The position numbers and the translations under genes are program-made. The notes beneath the pieces were generated by a model. The model had not been told where the DNA came from, searched no databases, and saw nothing but the letters and a program-made list of their open reading frames with translations. From assembly GCA_937888925.1 (NCBI GenBank), contig CALARM010000200.1:1-8198 (forward strand): a stretch of 8,198 nucleotides of DNA, given 5' to 3'. This document shows, piece by piece, positions 1-6,875 of this stretch (within the stretch, counting starts at the first letter, position 1; the number at the start of each line of letters is the position of its first letter). Origin of the DNA: an uncultured Synergistia bacterium (GTDB taxonomy: Bacteria > Eremiobacterota > SpSt-956 > JAKJGF01).

Positions 1-1802
1 AACCTGTTGTAGATACTGATAATATAACCTTTCGCGATCTATTCCATATAGAAGAAATACAAAGAATTCAGGATACTTTTTCGGAAGCTACAGGTGTGGC
101 GTCAATTATAACTGAAATTGACGGCACTCCTATTACCAGACCGAGTAATTTCTGCAGACTCTGCAATGATATAATAAGACAAACACCGAAAGGAAGAGCA
201 AACTGTTATCATTCCGATGCTGTAATAGGTAAATACAATCCTTCAGGCCCTGTTGTTCAGCCATGTCTGAGCGGTTCGTTATGGGATGCAGGAGCAAGCA
301 TCAGAGTAGGTGACAGGCATGTGGCGAACTGGCTCATAGGACAGGTAATTAATGAGGATATGAACCTGAAAACGATGATGGCCTATGCAAGGGAAATAGG
401 AGCAGATGAGAAAGAATATTACAGTGCATTAAAAGAGGTAAAAAGGATGCCTGTAGAACAGTTTAAAAAGGTTGCAGAAGCTCTCTTTCTCATAGCGAAT
501 CAGCTTTCTTTGCTTGCCATGCAGAATATCAAGCAGGCAAGAGATATAGCAGAAAGAAAAAAAACAGAAGAACAATTACGAATGAACGAAAATCGCCTTG
601 AAACCCTTTTGACCCTGGGACGTATGCAGGAACGGCCTCTTGAGGAAATTCTGGATTTTACGATGGAAAAGGCAGTGGAACTTACAGCAAGCAAACTCGG
701 ATATCTGGCTTTTTTAAATGAAGATGAAACAGTTTTAACCATGCATTCATGGTCAAAAACTGCCATGAAAGAATGTGCCATGTGCCAGTATCCTTTAGTC
801 TATAAGGTTGCCGACACGGGACTATGGGGAGAAGCAATAAGACAGAGAAAGCCTGTTATAACAAATGATTATAAAAAAGATAATCCTGACAAAAAAGGCT
901 ACCCGCCGGGACATGTTGAATTAAAAAGGCATATGAATATTCCTGTTTTCAGCGGCGATAAAATAGTTGCTCTTGCAGGAGTAGGAAATAAAGAAGATGA
1001 TTATGATTATTTAGATGTTAAACAACTCACTCTTTTAATGGAAGGCATGTGGGGACTTCTGCAGAGGAAAAATTCCGGTGACATAATAAAAAAACAGATC
1101 GTTGAACTTGAAGCAAAAAATGCGGAGCTTGAAAGATTCACCTATACTGTTTCTCATGATTTAAAAAGTCCTCTTATTACAATCAAAGGTTTCCTCGGAC
1201 ATATTATTTCCGACGGACGAAAAGGTAATTTTGACAGAATGGAGACTGATATAAAAAGGATCTCAAATGCGGTAGACAAAATGGAATATTTACTGAAAGA
1301 CTTACTTGAGCTTTCAAGAATCGGCAGAATCATAAATCCTTCATCAAAATTCTCCATGTCTTCCTCTGTAAAAGAAGCTGCAGAGCTTGTAAATGGTTTT
1401 CTCGAAGAAAAGCAAGTAAAATTTTCCTATGATGAAAACATGCCCTCTGTTTATGCCGACAGAATAAGGATTAGAGAGGTATGGCAGAACCTGATAGAAA
1501 ATGCTGTAAAATATACCGGAAACCAGGATAAACCTGAGATAAATATCGGCTATAAAAACACTGACAGAGGAGATGTATTTTATATAAAGGATAACGGAAC
1601 AGGTATAGAAGAGAAATATCACAATAAAATATTCGGTCTCTTTGAAAAACTTGAACAGAAAAGTGAAGGTACCGGTATAGGTCTTGCTATTGTAAAAAGA
1701 ATTATAGAACTTCATGGCGGACATATATGGGTAAAATCAGAAGGTAAAGGGAAAGGTTCTACATTTTATTTTAATATACCATTGAAAGAAGGGAAAAAAT
1801 GA
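1..1802 (+). CDS. PocR-GAF sensor histidine kinase, 5' end outside window
   Basis: This is a cytoplasmic sensor kinase that would autophosphorylate on His and pass the phosphate to a receiver. The open frame enters the window at base 3 and 599 residues are visible. A GTG at 96 is not the true start, because codons upstream of it read as conserved PocR sequence (FRDLF then EEIQRIQDTFSEATG). Counting from base 3: PocR ligand-sensing domain at about 10-175 (TPITRPSNF, then KGRANC and the SD motif); a charged helical linker to about 200; GAF domain at about 201-356; HisKA at about 368-441 with H-box SHDLKSP and phospho-acceptor His385; HATPase_c at about 486-594 with N-box NLIENAVKY, G1 DNGTGI, F-box and G2 GTGIGL. 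All catalytic motifs are intact and no membrane segment is visible. The PocR part has four Cys (51, 54, 68, 88). The stop overlaps the next gene's ATG, so the partner regulator is cotranslated. Domain calls are secure; the ligand is unknown. Confidence 0.93.
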   Translation, partial: PVVDTDNITFRDLFHIEEIQRIQDTFSEATGVASIITEIDGTPITRPSNFCRLCNDIIRQTPKGRANCYHSDAVIGKYNPSGPVVQPCLSGSLWDAGASIRVGDRHVANWLIGQVINEDMNLKTMMAYAREIGADEKEYYSALKEVKRMPVEQFKKVAEALFLIANQLSLLAMQNIKQARDIAERKKTEEQLRMNENRLETLLTLGRMQERPLEEILDFTMEKAVELTASKLGYLAFLNEDETVLTMHSWSKTAMKECAMCQYPLVYKVADTGLWGEAIRQRKPVITNDYKKDNPDKKGYPPGHVELKRHMNIPVFSGDKIVALAGVGNKEDDYDYLDVKQLTLLMEGMWGLLQRKNSGDIIKKQIVELEAKNAELERFTYTVSHDLKSPLITIKGFLGHIISDGRKGNFDRMETDIKRISNAVDKMEYLLKDLLELSRIGRIINPSSKFSMSSSVKEAAELVNGFLEEKQVKFSYDENMPSVYADRIRIREVWQNLIENAVKYTGNQDKPEINIGYKNTDRGDVFYIKDNGTGIEEKYHNKIFGLFEKLEQKSEGTGIGLAIVKRIIELHGGHIWVKSEGKGKGSTFYFNIPLKEGKK

Positions 1803-2239
1803 CAGGAGACATTTTGACAATACTTCTGGTAGAAGATAATGATGACCATGCGGAACTCGTTATGAGAAGTTTTGAAGAGCACAGGGTAGCCAATAGAATT
1901 ATAAGGGTATCTGACGGAGAAGCAGCAATTAATTACCTTTTCAGGAAGGGAGATTTTTCAGATCCGGAGAAAAATCCGCTTCCAAACCTGATATTACTTG
2001 ATTTGAGGCTGCCGAAAATAGACGGACTTGAAGTATTGACAGAAATAAAAACATCTGAAGAACTCAGAAAAATCCCTGTAGTGGTACTTACTTCTTCTGA
2101 AGCGGAAAAAGACATTACAAAATCATACAGTAATTATGTAAACAGTTATCTTGTAAAACCTCTGGATTTTGATAAGTTTACCACAATGATGAATGAACTG
2201 GGATTTTACTGGCTCGGATGGAATAAAAAGCCGTTTTAA
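1799..2239 (+). CDS. Single-domain response regulator, Rcp1 type
   Basis: This 146-residue protein is a lone receiver domain with no DNA-binding or enzymatic output. It would act as a phosphate carrier or by protein contact. Visible receiver residues are acidic pair Glu12/Asp13 in LLVEDN, phospho-acceptor Asp68 in LLDLRLPKIDG, switch Thr98/Ser99 and Lys120 in VKPLDF. The SDGEAAINYLFRKG segment, the long loop before the Asp strand and the aromatic C-terminus (FYWLGW) are typical of the Rcp1-like group, which is often encoded beside PocR, PAS or phytochrome kinases. The ATG overlaps the kinase stop as ATGA and has GAAGGG five bases upstream (1788-1793), so it is probably translationally coupled to its kinase. 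A TTG at 1814, preceded by AGGAG (1804-1808), is a possible second start that would remove five residues without touching the fold. Confidence 0.93.
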   Translation: MTGDILTILLVEDNDDHAELVMRSFEEHRVANRIIRVSDGEAAINYLFRKGDFSDPEKNPLPNLILLDLRLPKIDGLEVLTEIKTSEELRKIPVVVLTSSEAEKDITKSYSNYVNSYLVKPLDFDKFTTMMNELGFYWLGWNKKPF

Positions 2240-2250
2240 CAGAGTATATA

Positions 2251-2255
2251 GAGGT
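2251..2255 (+). promoter_or_regulatory. Ribosome binding site fixing the hybrid kinase start
   Basis: GAGGT lies six bases before the ATG at 2262. The same frame also has an ATG at 2193, but that one lies inside the preceding response regulator gene, lacks such a site and would add 23 residues with no domain match. This selects 2262 as the start. Confidence 0.75.
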
Positions 2256-2261
2256 AATTTT

Positions 2262-4223
2262 ATGAAAGAAGATATGCTTAACATACTCATAGTTGAAGAT
2301 GATGAAGCTCACGGTGAATTAATAAGCAGATCCCTGATGGATAAAGACGGTAATTTTATTACTAAAATTGTTCCTACAATAGAACAGGCAAGGTCTGAAA
2401 TAAATATTTTCAAACCTCATGTATTGATTACTGACTGGCGACTTCCTGACGGAGAAGGGATTGAAATACTCAAGGTCTCAGGGAAGATGGATTTCCCGGT
2501 AATAATAATGACAAGTTATGGCAACGAAACACTTGCAGTAGAAGCTATAAAAGCAGGAGCTATAGATTATGTCGTAAAATCCTCTGATACCCTTTCCGAT
2601 ATGTACCGAATTGTTACAAGAGTTTTAAGAGAATGGGAGAATATAGTAAGAAGGAGAATGGCAGAAGAGGCCCTCAAAGAAAGTGAATCCCTGTATCGTA
2701 CAACAATTGAAGCCATTAAAGACTTTGTTCATGTTGTAGATCTGGATTTACGTCTCGTACTTTTCAATCAGGCTTTCCGTAATGAAATTTCAGGCATAAA
2801 TGGTGAACTTAAAGGAAAACATCTTTTTGACGTAGCTCCCGAACTTCCCGATAATTTAAAAAATGAATATAAACAGGTAATAAATACAGGTAAACCTTTA
2901 ATAACGGTTGACGAGATAAAATTTTCCAGTAATTATTTATGGACAGAAACAAGAAAATTTCCTATTTTTGATGCAAGAGGGCAGGTATGTCAGGTTCTCA
3001 CCATTATCCGTGATATTACTGAGACTAAAAAAGCAGAAGAAGAAAGGAAAAAACTGGAAGCACAGTTACTTCATACTCAGAAGCTTGAAAGCCTTGGCAT
3101 ACTGGCAGGAGGTATTGCTCATGATTTCAACAATATTCTCATGGCAATCCTTGGTAATACCGATCTTGCGATGATGGATATTACTTCTTCATCTCCTGCC
3201 AGGGATAGACTTATGGATATTGAGAAATCTTCCAGGAGAGCAGCAGAACTCTGTCGCCAGATGCTTGCCTATTCAGGGAAAGGTAAATTTATTATTGAGC
3301 CTCTTGACCTGAATAATATACTGAAAGAAATGGCTCATATGCTTAAAGTTTCCATTTCAAAAAAAGCACTTTTGAAATATAATCTCTGTGAACATATAAA
3401 ACCTGTAGAAGGTGATGCAACGCAGATCCGTCAGATTATTATGAATCTCATTATAAATGCCTCGGAAGCAATAGGAGATCAGAGCGGTTTTATATCAGTA
3501 TCTACAGGATCTATAGAGTGTGACAGAAATTATCTGAATGAAACTTACCTTGATGATAACTTACCTGAAGGTCTTTATTCATATATAGAAGTATCAGATA
3601 CAGGTTGTGGTATGGACAGAGAAAGCCAGACCAGAATATTCGATCCTTTCTTTACGACAAAATTTACAGGGAGAGGCCTGGGGCTTGCTGCTGTACTCGG
3701 TATTGTAAGAGGACACAGAGGGGCCATTAAATTATTCAGCGAACCGGGGAAAGGAACAAAATTCAGGGTGCTCTTCCCTGTAACTAAAAATTCTGTGGAA
3801 CAGGTTAAAAAGAAAAAAAAGAAGGCTGTAAAATATCGCGGGAAAGGAACTATCCTTATAGTAGATGATGAATATTCAGTTCTGGAAGTACTTGATAGAA
3901 TACTTGTAAGTCATGGATTTAATGTTCTATACGCCTCCGATGGTATTGAAGCAATAGAAATATTTCGTAAATATTCTTCTCCATATTCAGATAATAAGAT
4001 TACCTGTGTCATCATGGATCTTACTATGCCGAAAAAAGACGGTATAGAAACATTCCTTGAAATGAAAATGCTCAAAAAAGATATACCTGTAATACTTTCA
4101 AGCGGGTATAATGAACAGGAAATTACAGAAAAATACTCCGGCACAGGTCTGGCAGGTTTTCTTCAGAAGCCATACGATATGGAATTACTTATAAGTAAAG
4201 TTACAGAAATAATTGTCAAATAA
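2262..4223 (+). CDS. Hybrid histidine kinase, REC-PAS-HK-REC
   Basis: This is a 653-residue cytoplasmic signalling protein with two receivers around a kinase. The N-terminal REC is at about 6-122 (Asp13/Asp14, phospho-acceptor Asp58 in ITDWRLPDG, Thr84, Lys106). PAS is at about 143-255, ending in the usual DITETKKAEEE linker. HisKA is at about 270-338 with GGIAHDFNNIL and phospho-acceptor His287. HATPase_c is at about 385-507 with N-box MNLIINA, G1 DTGCGM (446-451), PFFTT and G2 GRGLGL (470-475). A Lys-rich linker at 516-521 leads to the C-terminal REC (Asp535/Asp536, phospho-acceptor Asp586 in IMDLTMPKKDG, Ser613, Lys636). All catalytic residues are present and there is no membrane segment. 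It lies 22 bases after the single-domain regulator and is very likely in the same operon. The N-terminal REC could take phosphate from the upstream kinase, and the C-terminal REC from its own kinase; both are inference. The Lys linker is encoded by an A-rich run with a possible frameshift site. Confidence 0.93.
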   Translation: MKEDMLNILIVEDDEAHGELISRSLMDKDGNFITKIVPTIEQARSEINIFKPHVLITDWRLPDGEGIEILKVSGKMDFPVIIMTSYGNETLAVEAIKAGAIDYVVKSSDTLSDMYRIVTRVLREWENIVRRRMAEEALKESESLYRTTIEAIKDFVHVVDLDLRLVLFNQAFRNEISGINGELKGKHLFDVAPELPDNLKNEYKQVINTGKPLITVDEIKFSSNYLWTETRKFPIFDARGQVCQVLTIIRDITETKKAEEERKKLEAQLLHTQKLESLGILAGGIAHDFNNILMAILGNTDLAMMDITSSSPARDRLMDIEKSSRRAAELCRQMLAYSGKGKFIIEPLDLNNILKEMAHMLKVSISKKALLKYNLCEHIKPVEGDATQIRQIIMNLIINASEAIGDQSGFISVSTGSIECDRNYLNETYLDDNLPEGLYSYIEVSDTGCGMDRESQTRIFDPFFTTKFTGRGLGLAAVLGIVRGHRGAIKLFSEPGKGTKFRVLFPVTKNSVEQVKKKKKKAVKYRGKGTILIVDDEYSVLEVLDRILVSHGFNVLYASDGIEAIEIFRKYSSPYSDNKITCVIMDLTMPKKDGIETFLEMKMLKKDIPVILSSGYNEQEITEKYSGTGLAGFLQKPYDMELLISKVTEIIVK

Positions 4224-4226
4224 ATC

Positions 4227-4257
4227 GTGACGCGTGACGCGTGACGCGTGACGCGTA
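4227..4257 (+). repeat. Heptamer tandem array, GTGACGC x4
   Basis: There are four perfect head-to-tail copies of GTGACGC followed by a partial GTA. The array begins three bases after the hybrid kinase stop codon. Each junction creates the palindrome ACGCGT, so four of these recur every seven bases. The pattern resembles the short tandemly repeated repetitive (STRR) heptanucleotides described in cyanobacteria, but here it is only a similarity of form. The array is far more GC-rich than its surroundings. Confidence 0.9.
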
Positions 4258-4271
4258 GTTTCATCGGTACC

Positions 4272-4293
4272 GGGCGAACACAGTAGTTCGCCC
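4272..4293. repeat. GGGCGAAC/GTTCGCCC inverted repeat
   Basis: A perfect 8-bp stem (4272-4279 with 4286-4293) encloses the six-base loop ACAGTA and is followed by CTACG. The form GTAGGGGCGAAC...GTTCGCCC, read on the other strand, is one I recall as a dispersed intergenic element in many unrelated bacterial genomes. As RNA it would be a stable hairpin in the 3' UTR of the kinase operon and could slow 3' decay. It is not a canonical terminator, because the nearest T-run (4349-4356) is about 55 bases downstream. CGTAG at 4254-4258 can also pair with CTACG at 4294-4298 to extend the structure. Confidence 0.8.
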
Positions 4294-4300
4294 CTACGAC

Positions 4301-4332
4301 TCACTTTTCACTCTTCACTTTTCACTCTTCAC
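4301..4332 (-). repeat. Heptamer tandem array, GTGAARA x4
   Basis: Read on the - strand, this is four units alternating GTGAAGA and GTGAAAA, then GTGA. On the + strand it appears as CACTTTT and CACTCTT in turn. It sits eight bases after the hairpin and runs in the opposite direction to the GTGACGC array before it, so the two arrays point toward the hairpin. The unit is again seven bases and again begins with GTGA. Confidence 0.85.
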
Positions 4333-4441
4333 CATTCTCCATAACAGATTTTTTTTCGTTTTTCTATCAAACTCAAAGGATAAACCTTTACATGTGTCTA
4401 AAATTAAGTAGAAACAAATTTTTACATAAAGGGGAATAAAA
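4333..4441 (+). promoter_or_regulatory. Leader region of the GH13-like gene
   Basis: This is non-coding AT-rich DNA. It holds T8 (4349-4356), which might end kinase operon transcripts but has no adjoining stem. It also holds weak promoter-like hexamers: TTTACA at 4387-4392 and TAAAAT at 4399-4404, not at the usual spacing to each other. A short hairpin AAAGG/CCTTT (4375-4379 with 4385-4389) is possible. The arm CCTTTA (4385-4390) can instead pair with TAAAGG (4427-4432), which overlaps the ribosome binding site. No convincing sigma-70 promoter can be fixed, but a promoter for the downstream gene is expected here because the kinase operon appears to end upstream. Confidence 0.3.
4428..4434 (+). 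promoter_or_regulatory. Ribosome binding site of the GH13-like gene
   Basis: AAAGGGG ends seven bases before the ATG at 4442. This supports that start, which also opens directly onto a signal peptide. Confidence 0.75.
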
Positions 4442-6796
4442 ATGAAATATTTATGTGTATCTATTTTAATTCTATTTCTTATGTTAACGTCTTTATCTGC
4501 CAGTGAGAAGGATCTTTCCTATCCGGCACTTAATTCCATTCTGTCATCATGCGAAAAACATAAAAACACTTTTAAAGATAAAAAATACTATGTACCCGGC
4601 GCATGGACCGTTAACCCTCTCAGAGGAGAAGAAGACCTAAAAAAACTGGTTTCTTCCGGTGACATCGTAAATCCCGTACCGGTTGAATCTCCGTATAATC
4701 TCATAGAAACTACTATAAATAATATAATAGAATATGATGAAAAAAATAGAGTGACTGAAAAAATAGATCTGAAAACAGGAACAGGAGCAATAGCAATAAA
4801 TTTCCTTCCAAGAGTTCTTTCCATGTATGACATTGACGGAGACGGTTATATAGGAACAGAAAAAGGGAAAGACATAACCCTTAATTCGGAAGGAACAAGG
4901 GAAACAGGAACATTTATAAAAAATATTCTTATTCTTCCCTATCTCAAGGCTCTGGGATATAATACGGTTCATCTTCAGCCAATAACTGAAATAGGAATTT
5001 ACGGAAGGAAAGGCGATCTGGGCTCTCCCTTTGCAATAAAAGATCCTTTCACCATAGAACCGACTCTTGCAGATCCCATGTTCGAAGAGACAGCAGAAGA
5101 ACAGTATAAAGCCTTTATAGAAGCGGCACATGCCCTGGATATGAAAGTCGTTCAGGAAGTTATACCGAGAACGGTTTCCATAGATTCAACGGTTCTTGAA
5201 AAACATCCTGATTACGGATACTGGATAAAAGAAGGTTCCAATAAAAGAATGCCTGATTATTACAGCCCAAAATATCAGTACGAAACCTCTACTGGTAAAA
5301 GGACTTTTGCCGACAGAGCCGCCTTCGAAGAATGGTTTTTCAATGAATATAAGAGTAAAATTTACGGCGGCAATTATAAATTTAAAGATTTAATAGATGC
5401 AAATAAAACAGATAAAGAATATGCAGAGTTTTTCCTGAGGACTCCTGACATGGTAAAAAGAGATGGTGAAACAGGGAAGCTTATAGGATATTACTATAAA
5501 ATCGATAAAAACGGGAAAAAAATAGAAGGAGAAATAAATGAAGATATAAGAGCAGAAGTGCTTCCTGCCTTCTGTGATACACCATTTGAGATTCAGCCCT
5601 TCTGGTCTGATGTGACATATCTGAAACTTTATTCAGACCCTACCTATGAAGAATTGCCTGTAATGAATATCCTTACCTATGTTACTGCTAAATTCTTTAA
5701 AGATGTAGAACCTGAAATAGAAAAGAAATATAGAAATAAACCTGTATGGGATATGATTACAGGTTATTTCGATAAATTTAAAAATATTGGAGTAGATGCT
5801 TTTGTTCTGGACATGGGTCATGCCCTTCCTGAAGATCTTAAAACAGAGATAAGAAAAGTTCTGCCCAACGTATGGGAAGAAAATCTGGGTGCAGGGTTTA
5901 CATATCTTGTAGACACTCCTCTTGTAATAACAGGCAAGGTTTTTTCCTACTGTCAGCCTGCTTACAGTGATGCAAAGGAAATGAAAGCATATGAAACCCA
6001 TCCTGAAGAAACGGTATCGTTCCATATAAAACATATGAGAAAACTATTTGAAGAAATCTCCCAGTTTGAAGTTTATAAAGGAAAGATGTTCGGTTTTACC
6101 GATAATTACAATACCAAACGAACAGGTCAGACACCTGCCACAAGGGATTTAAGTAAAGCCCCGTTAAAAGACGGAATTCCCGATTTTACCCTTGCTCCCG
6201 TAGACTCAGTAAAAGCAGGAAGGATTTCTCTTCTTTATTACACACTGTGCAGAATCGTATCGGAAAAGGAAGGTTCACCTCTCCTGTTTAATCCGGTCTT
6301 CGGAACGGAATTTGTTGCCACTTCTACAATAAACGTAGGACTTTCCACACATATAGCAGAAGCAAACAGATTTTACGAATATATGTCTGAAGAAGAGAGA
6401 GCGAAAAACCCCGATGCGGAAAGATTACTCCTTATGAGCAAACCTGCCGGACTGAGCGGCGAGTGGACAAATAAAAAACATTTTATCGGAGAAATTCTCA
6501 CTCTGAACGATGCTATAAAAGAGTTAAAACCTCTTCTTAAAAAGAACAGCCATATGGCAGTTATAGATACAAAAGTTCCGGAGGTATTGTTCCTGTCTGT
6601 GTCCGAACCCGGTAATGACGAGGAAATCATCGGAGTAATAGCAAATCTGGATCTGGAAAAAGAGAAAACAATAAAATTCGAAGAAGATATAGTGAAATAT
6701 TATCTTAACAGACCTTCCCTGTCTCCAGAACCGGGGAAAGACGGCGACATAAAAATTCCTCCGGGAGGAGTAACCGTTTTTACTTATGAAGAGTAA
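4442..6796 (+). CDS. Exported GH13-like maltosyltransferase homolog with altered active site
   Basis: This is a 784-residue exported protein. Residues 1-20 form a signal peptide (hydrophobic core CVSILILFLMLTSL, likely cleavage after SLSA, no lipobox Cys). The body resembles the alpha-amylase-clan maltosyltransferase of Thermotoga maritima (639 residues, cytoplasmic as I recall), which moves maltosyl units between alpha-1,4-glucans. Shared blocks by recall are RETGTF (153-158), LPYLKALG, KGDLGSPFAIKDP (190-202), IPRT...HPDYGYWIK (241-263), QPFWSDVTYLKLY (385-397), LDMGHALP (456-463), NVGL, and a C-terminal beta domain at about 690-784. The nucleophile Asp457 and probable acid Glu479 (WEEN) are present. 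Three positions differ from the family: Glu239 for the first-region Asp, Val455 for the Arg two before the nucleophile, and Asn557 where Asp is expected (NTKR against DTPR). DIDGDGYIG at 130-138 resembles an EF-hand calcium loop. It has its own leader and no cotranscribed partner. It may be a transferase or hydrolase of changed specificity, or a glucan-binding pseudoenzyme. The family call is firm; the activity is not. Confidence 0.8.
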   Translation: MKYLCVSILILFLMLTSLSASEKDLSYPALNSILSSCEKHKNTFKDKKYYVPGAWTVNPLRGEEDLKKLVSSGDIVNPVPVESPYNLIETTINNIIEYDEKNRVTEKIDLKTGTGAIAINFLPRVLSMYDIDGDGYIGTEKGKDITLNSEGTRETGTFIKNILILPYLKALGYNTVHLQPITEIGIYGRKGDLGSPFAIKDPFTIEPTLADPMFEETAEEQYKAFIEAAHALDMKVVQEVIPRTVSIDSTVLEKHPDYGYWIKEGSNKRMPDYYSPKYQYETSTGKRTFADRAAFEEWFFNEYKSKIYGGNYKFKDLIDANKTDKEYAEFFLRTPDMVKRDGETGKLIGYYYKIDKNGKKIEGEINEDIRAEVLPAFCDTPFEIQPFWSDVTYLKLYSDPTYEELPVMNILTYVTAKFFKDVEPEIEKKYRNKPVWDMITGYFDKFKNIGVDAFVLDMGHALPEDLKTEIRKVLPNVWEENLGAGFTYLVDTPLVITGKVFSYCQPAYSDAKEMKAYETHPEETVSFHIKHMRKLFEEISQFEVYKGKMFGFTDNYNTKRTGQTPATRDLSKAPLKDGIPDFTLAPVDSVKAGRISLLYYTLCRIVSEKEGSPLLFNPVFGTEFVATSTINVGLSTHIAEANRFYEYMSEEERAKNPDAERLLLMSKPAGLSGEWTNKKHFIGEILTLNDAIKELKPLLKKNSHMAVIDTKVPEVLFLSVSEPGNDEEIIGVIANLDLEKEKTIKFEEDIVKYYLNRPSLSPEPGKDGDIKIPPGGVTVFTYEE

Positions 6797-6839
6797 ATTA
6801 TCAGTGACCAGTGACCAGTGACCAGTGACCAGTGACCAG
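6797..6839 (+). repeat. Heptamer tandem array, GTGACCA x5
   Basis: Five perfect copies of GTGACCA (6804-6838) follow one divergent unit, ATTATCA (6797-6803). The first unit begins at the base immediately after the TAA of the GH13-like gene. Units of the array after 6840 match this one on the opposite strand, including a perfect 15-base inverted match (6798-6812 with 6926-6940). Confidence 0.9.
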
Positions 6840-6875
6840 AGAAGGAATTAAGTTTTAAGTATAAATTATAAACTA
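6840..6875 (+). promoter_or_regulatory. AT-rich core between opposed arrays, possible -10 element
   Basis: The only non-repeat DNA in this spacer contains TATAAA at 6860-6865 and again at 6867-6872, which could serve as a -10 element for the gene starting at 6960. No matching -35 hexamer is visible at 16-18 bases upstream, so the call is weak. Confidence 0.2.

Noticed and set aside
96..98. GTG as the start of the PocR kinase
   Set aside because: The upstream in-frame codons encode conserved PocR sequence, so the gene extends beyond the window.
1344..1724. Open frame of 126 codons on the - strand
   Set aside because: It is antisense to the kinase ATP-binding domain; its hydrophobic content reflects A-rich codons of the real gene.
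2193..2261. Upstream ATG as start of the hybrid kinase
   Set aside because: It lies inside the single-domain regulator gene, lacks a ribosome binding site, and adds residues before the receiver that match nothing. ATG 2262 has GAGGT.
2968..3174. Small + strand frame inside the hybrid kinase
   Set aside because: It overlaps the PAS-to-HisKA coding region in another frame and has no independent features.
4272..4363. Intrinsic terminator of the kinase operon
   Set aside because: The strong hairpin and the T8 run are about 55 bases apart and separated by another array, so the standard stem-plus-U-tract is absent.
4637..5131. Long open frame of 164 codons on the - strand within the GH13-like gene
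   Set aside because: It is antisense to a gene with clear family motifs, has low-complexity Phe/Tyr/Ile/Cys-rich content typical of reversed A-rich codons, and shows no domain.
5633..6034. Open frame of 133 codons on the - strand
   Set aside because: It is antisense to the conserved LDMGHALP region of the GH13-like gene, with no recognisable protein features.
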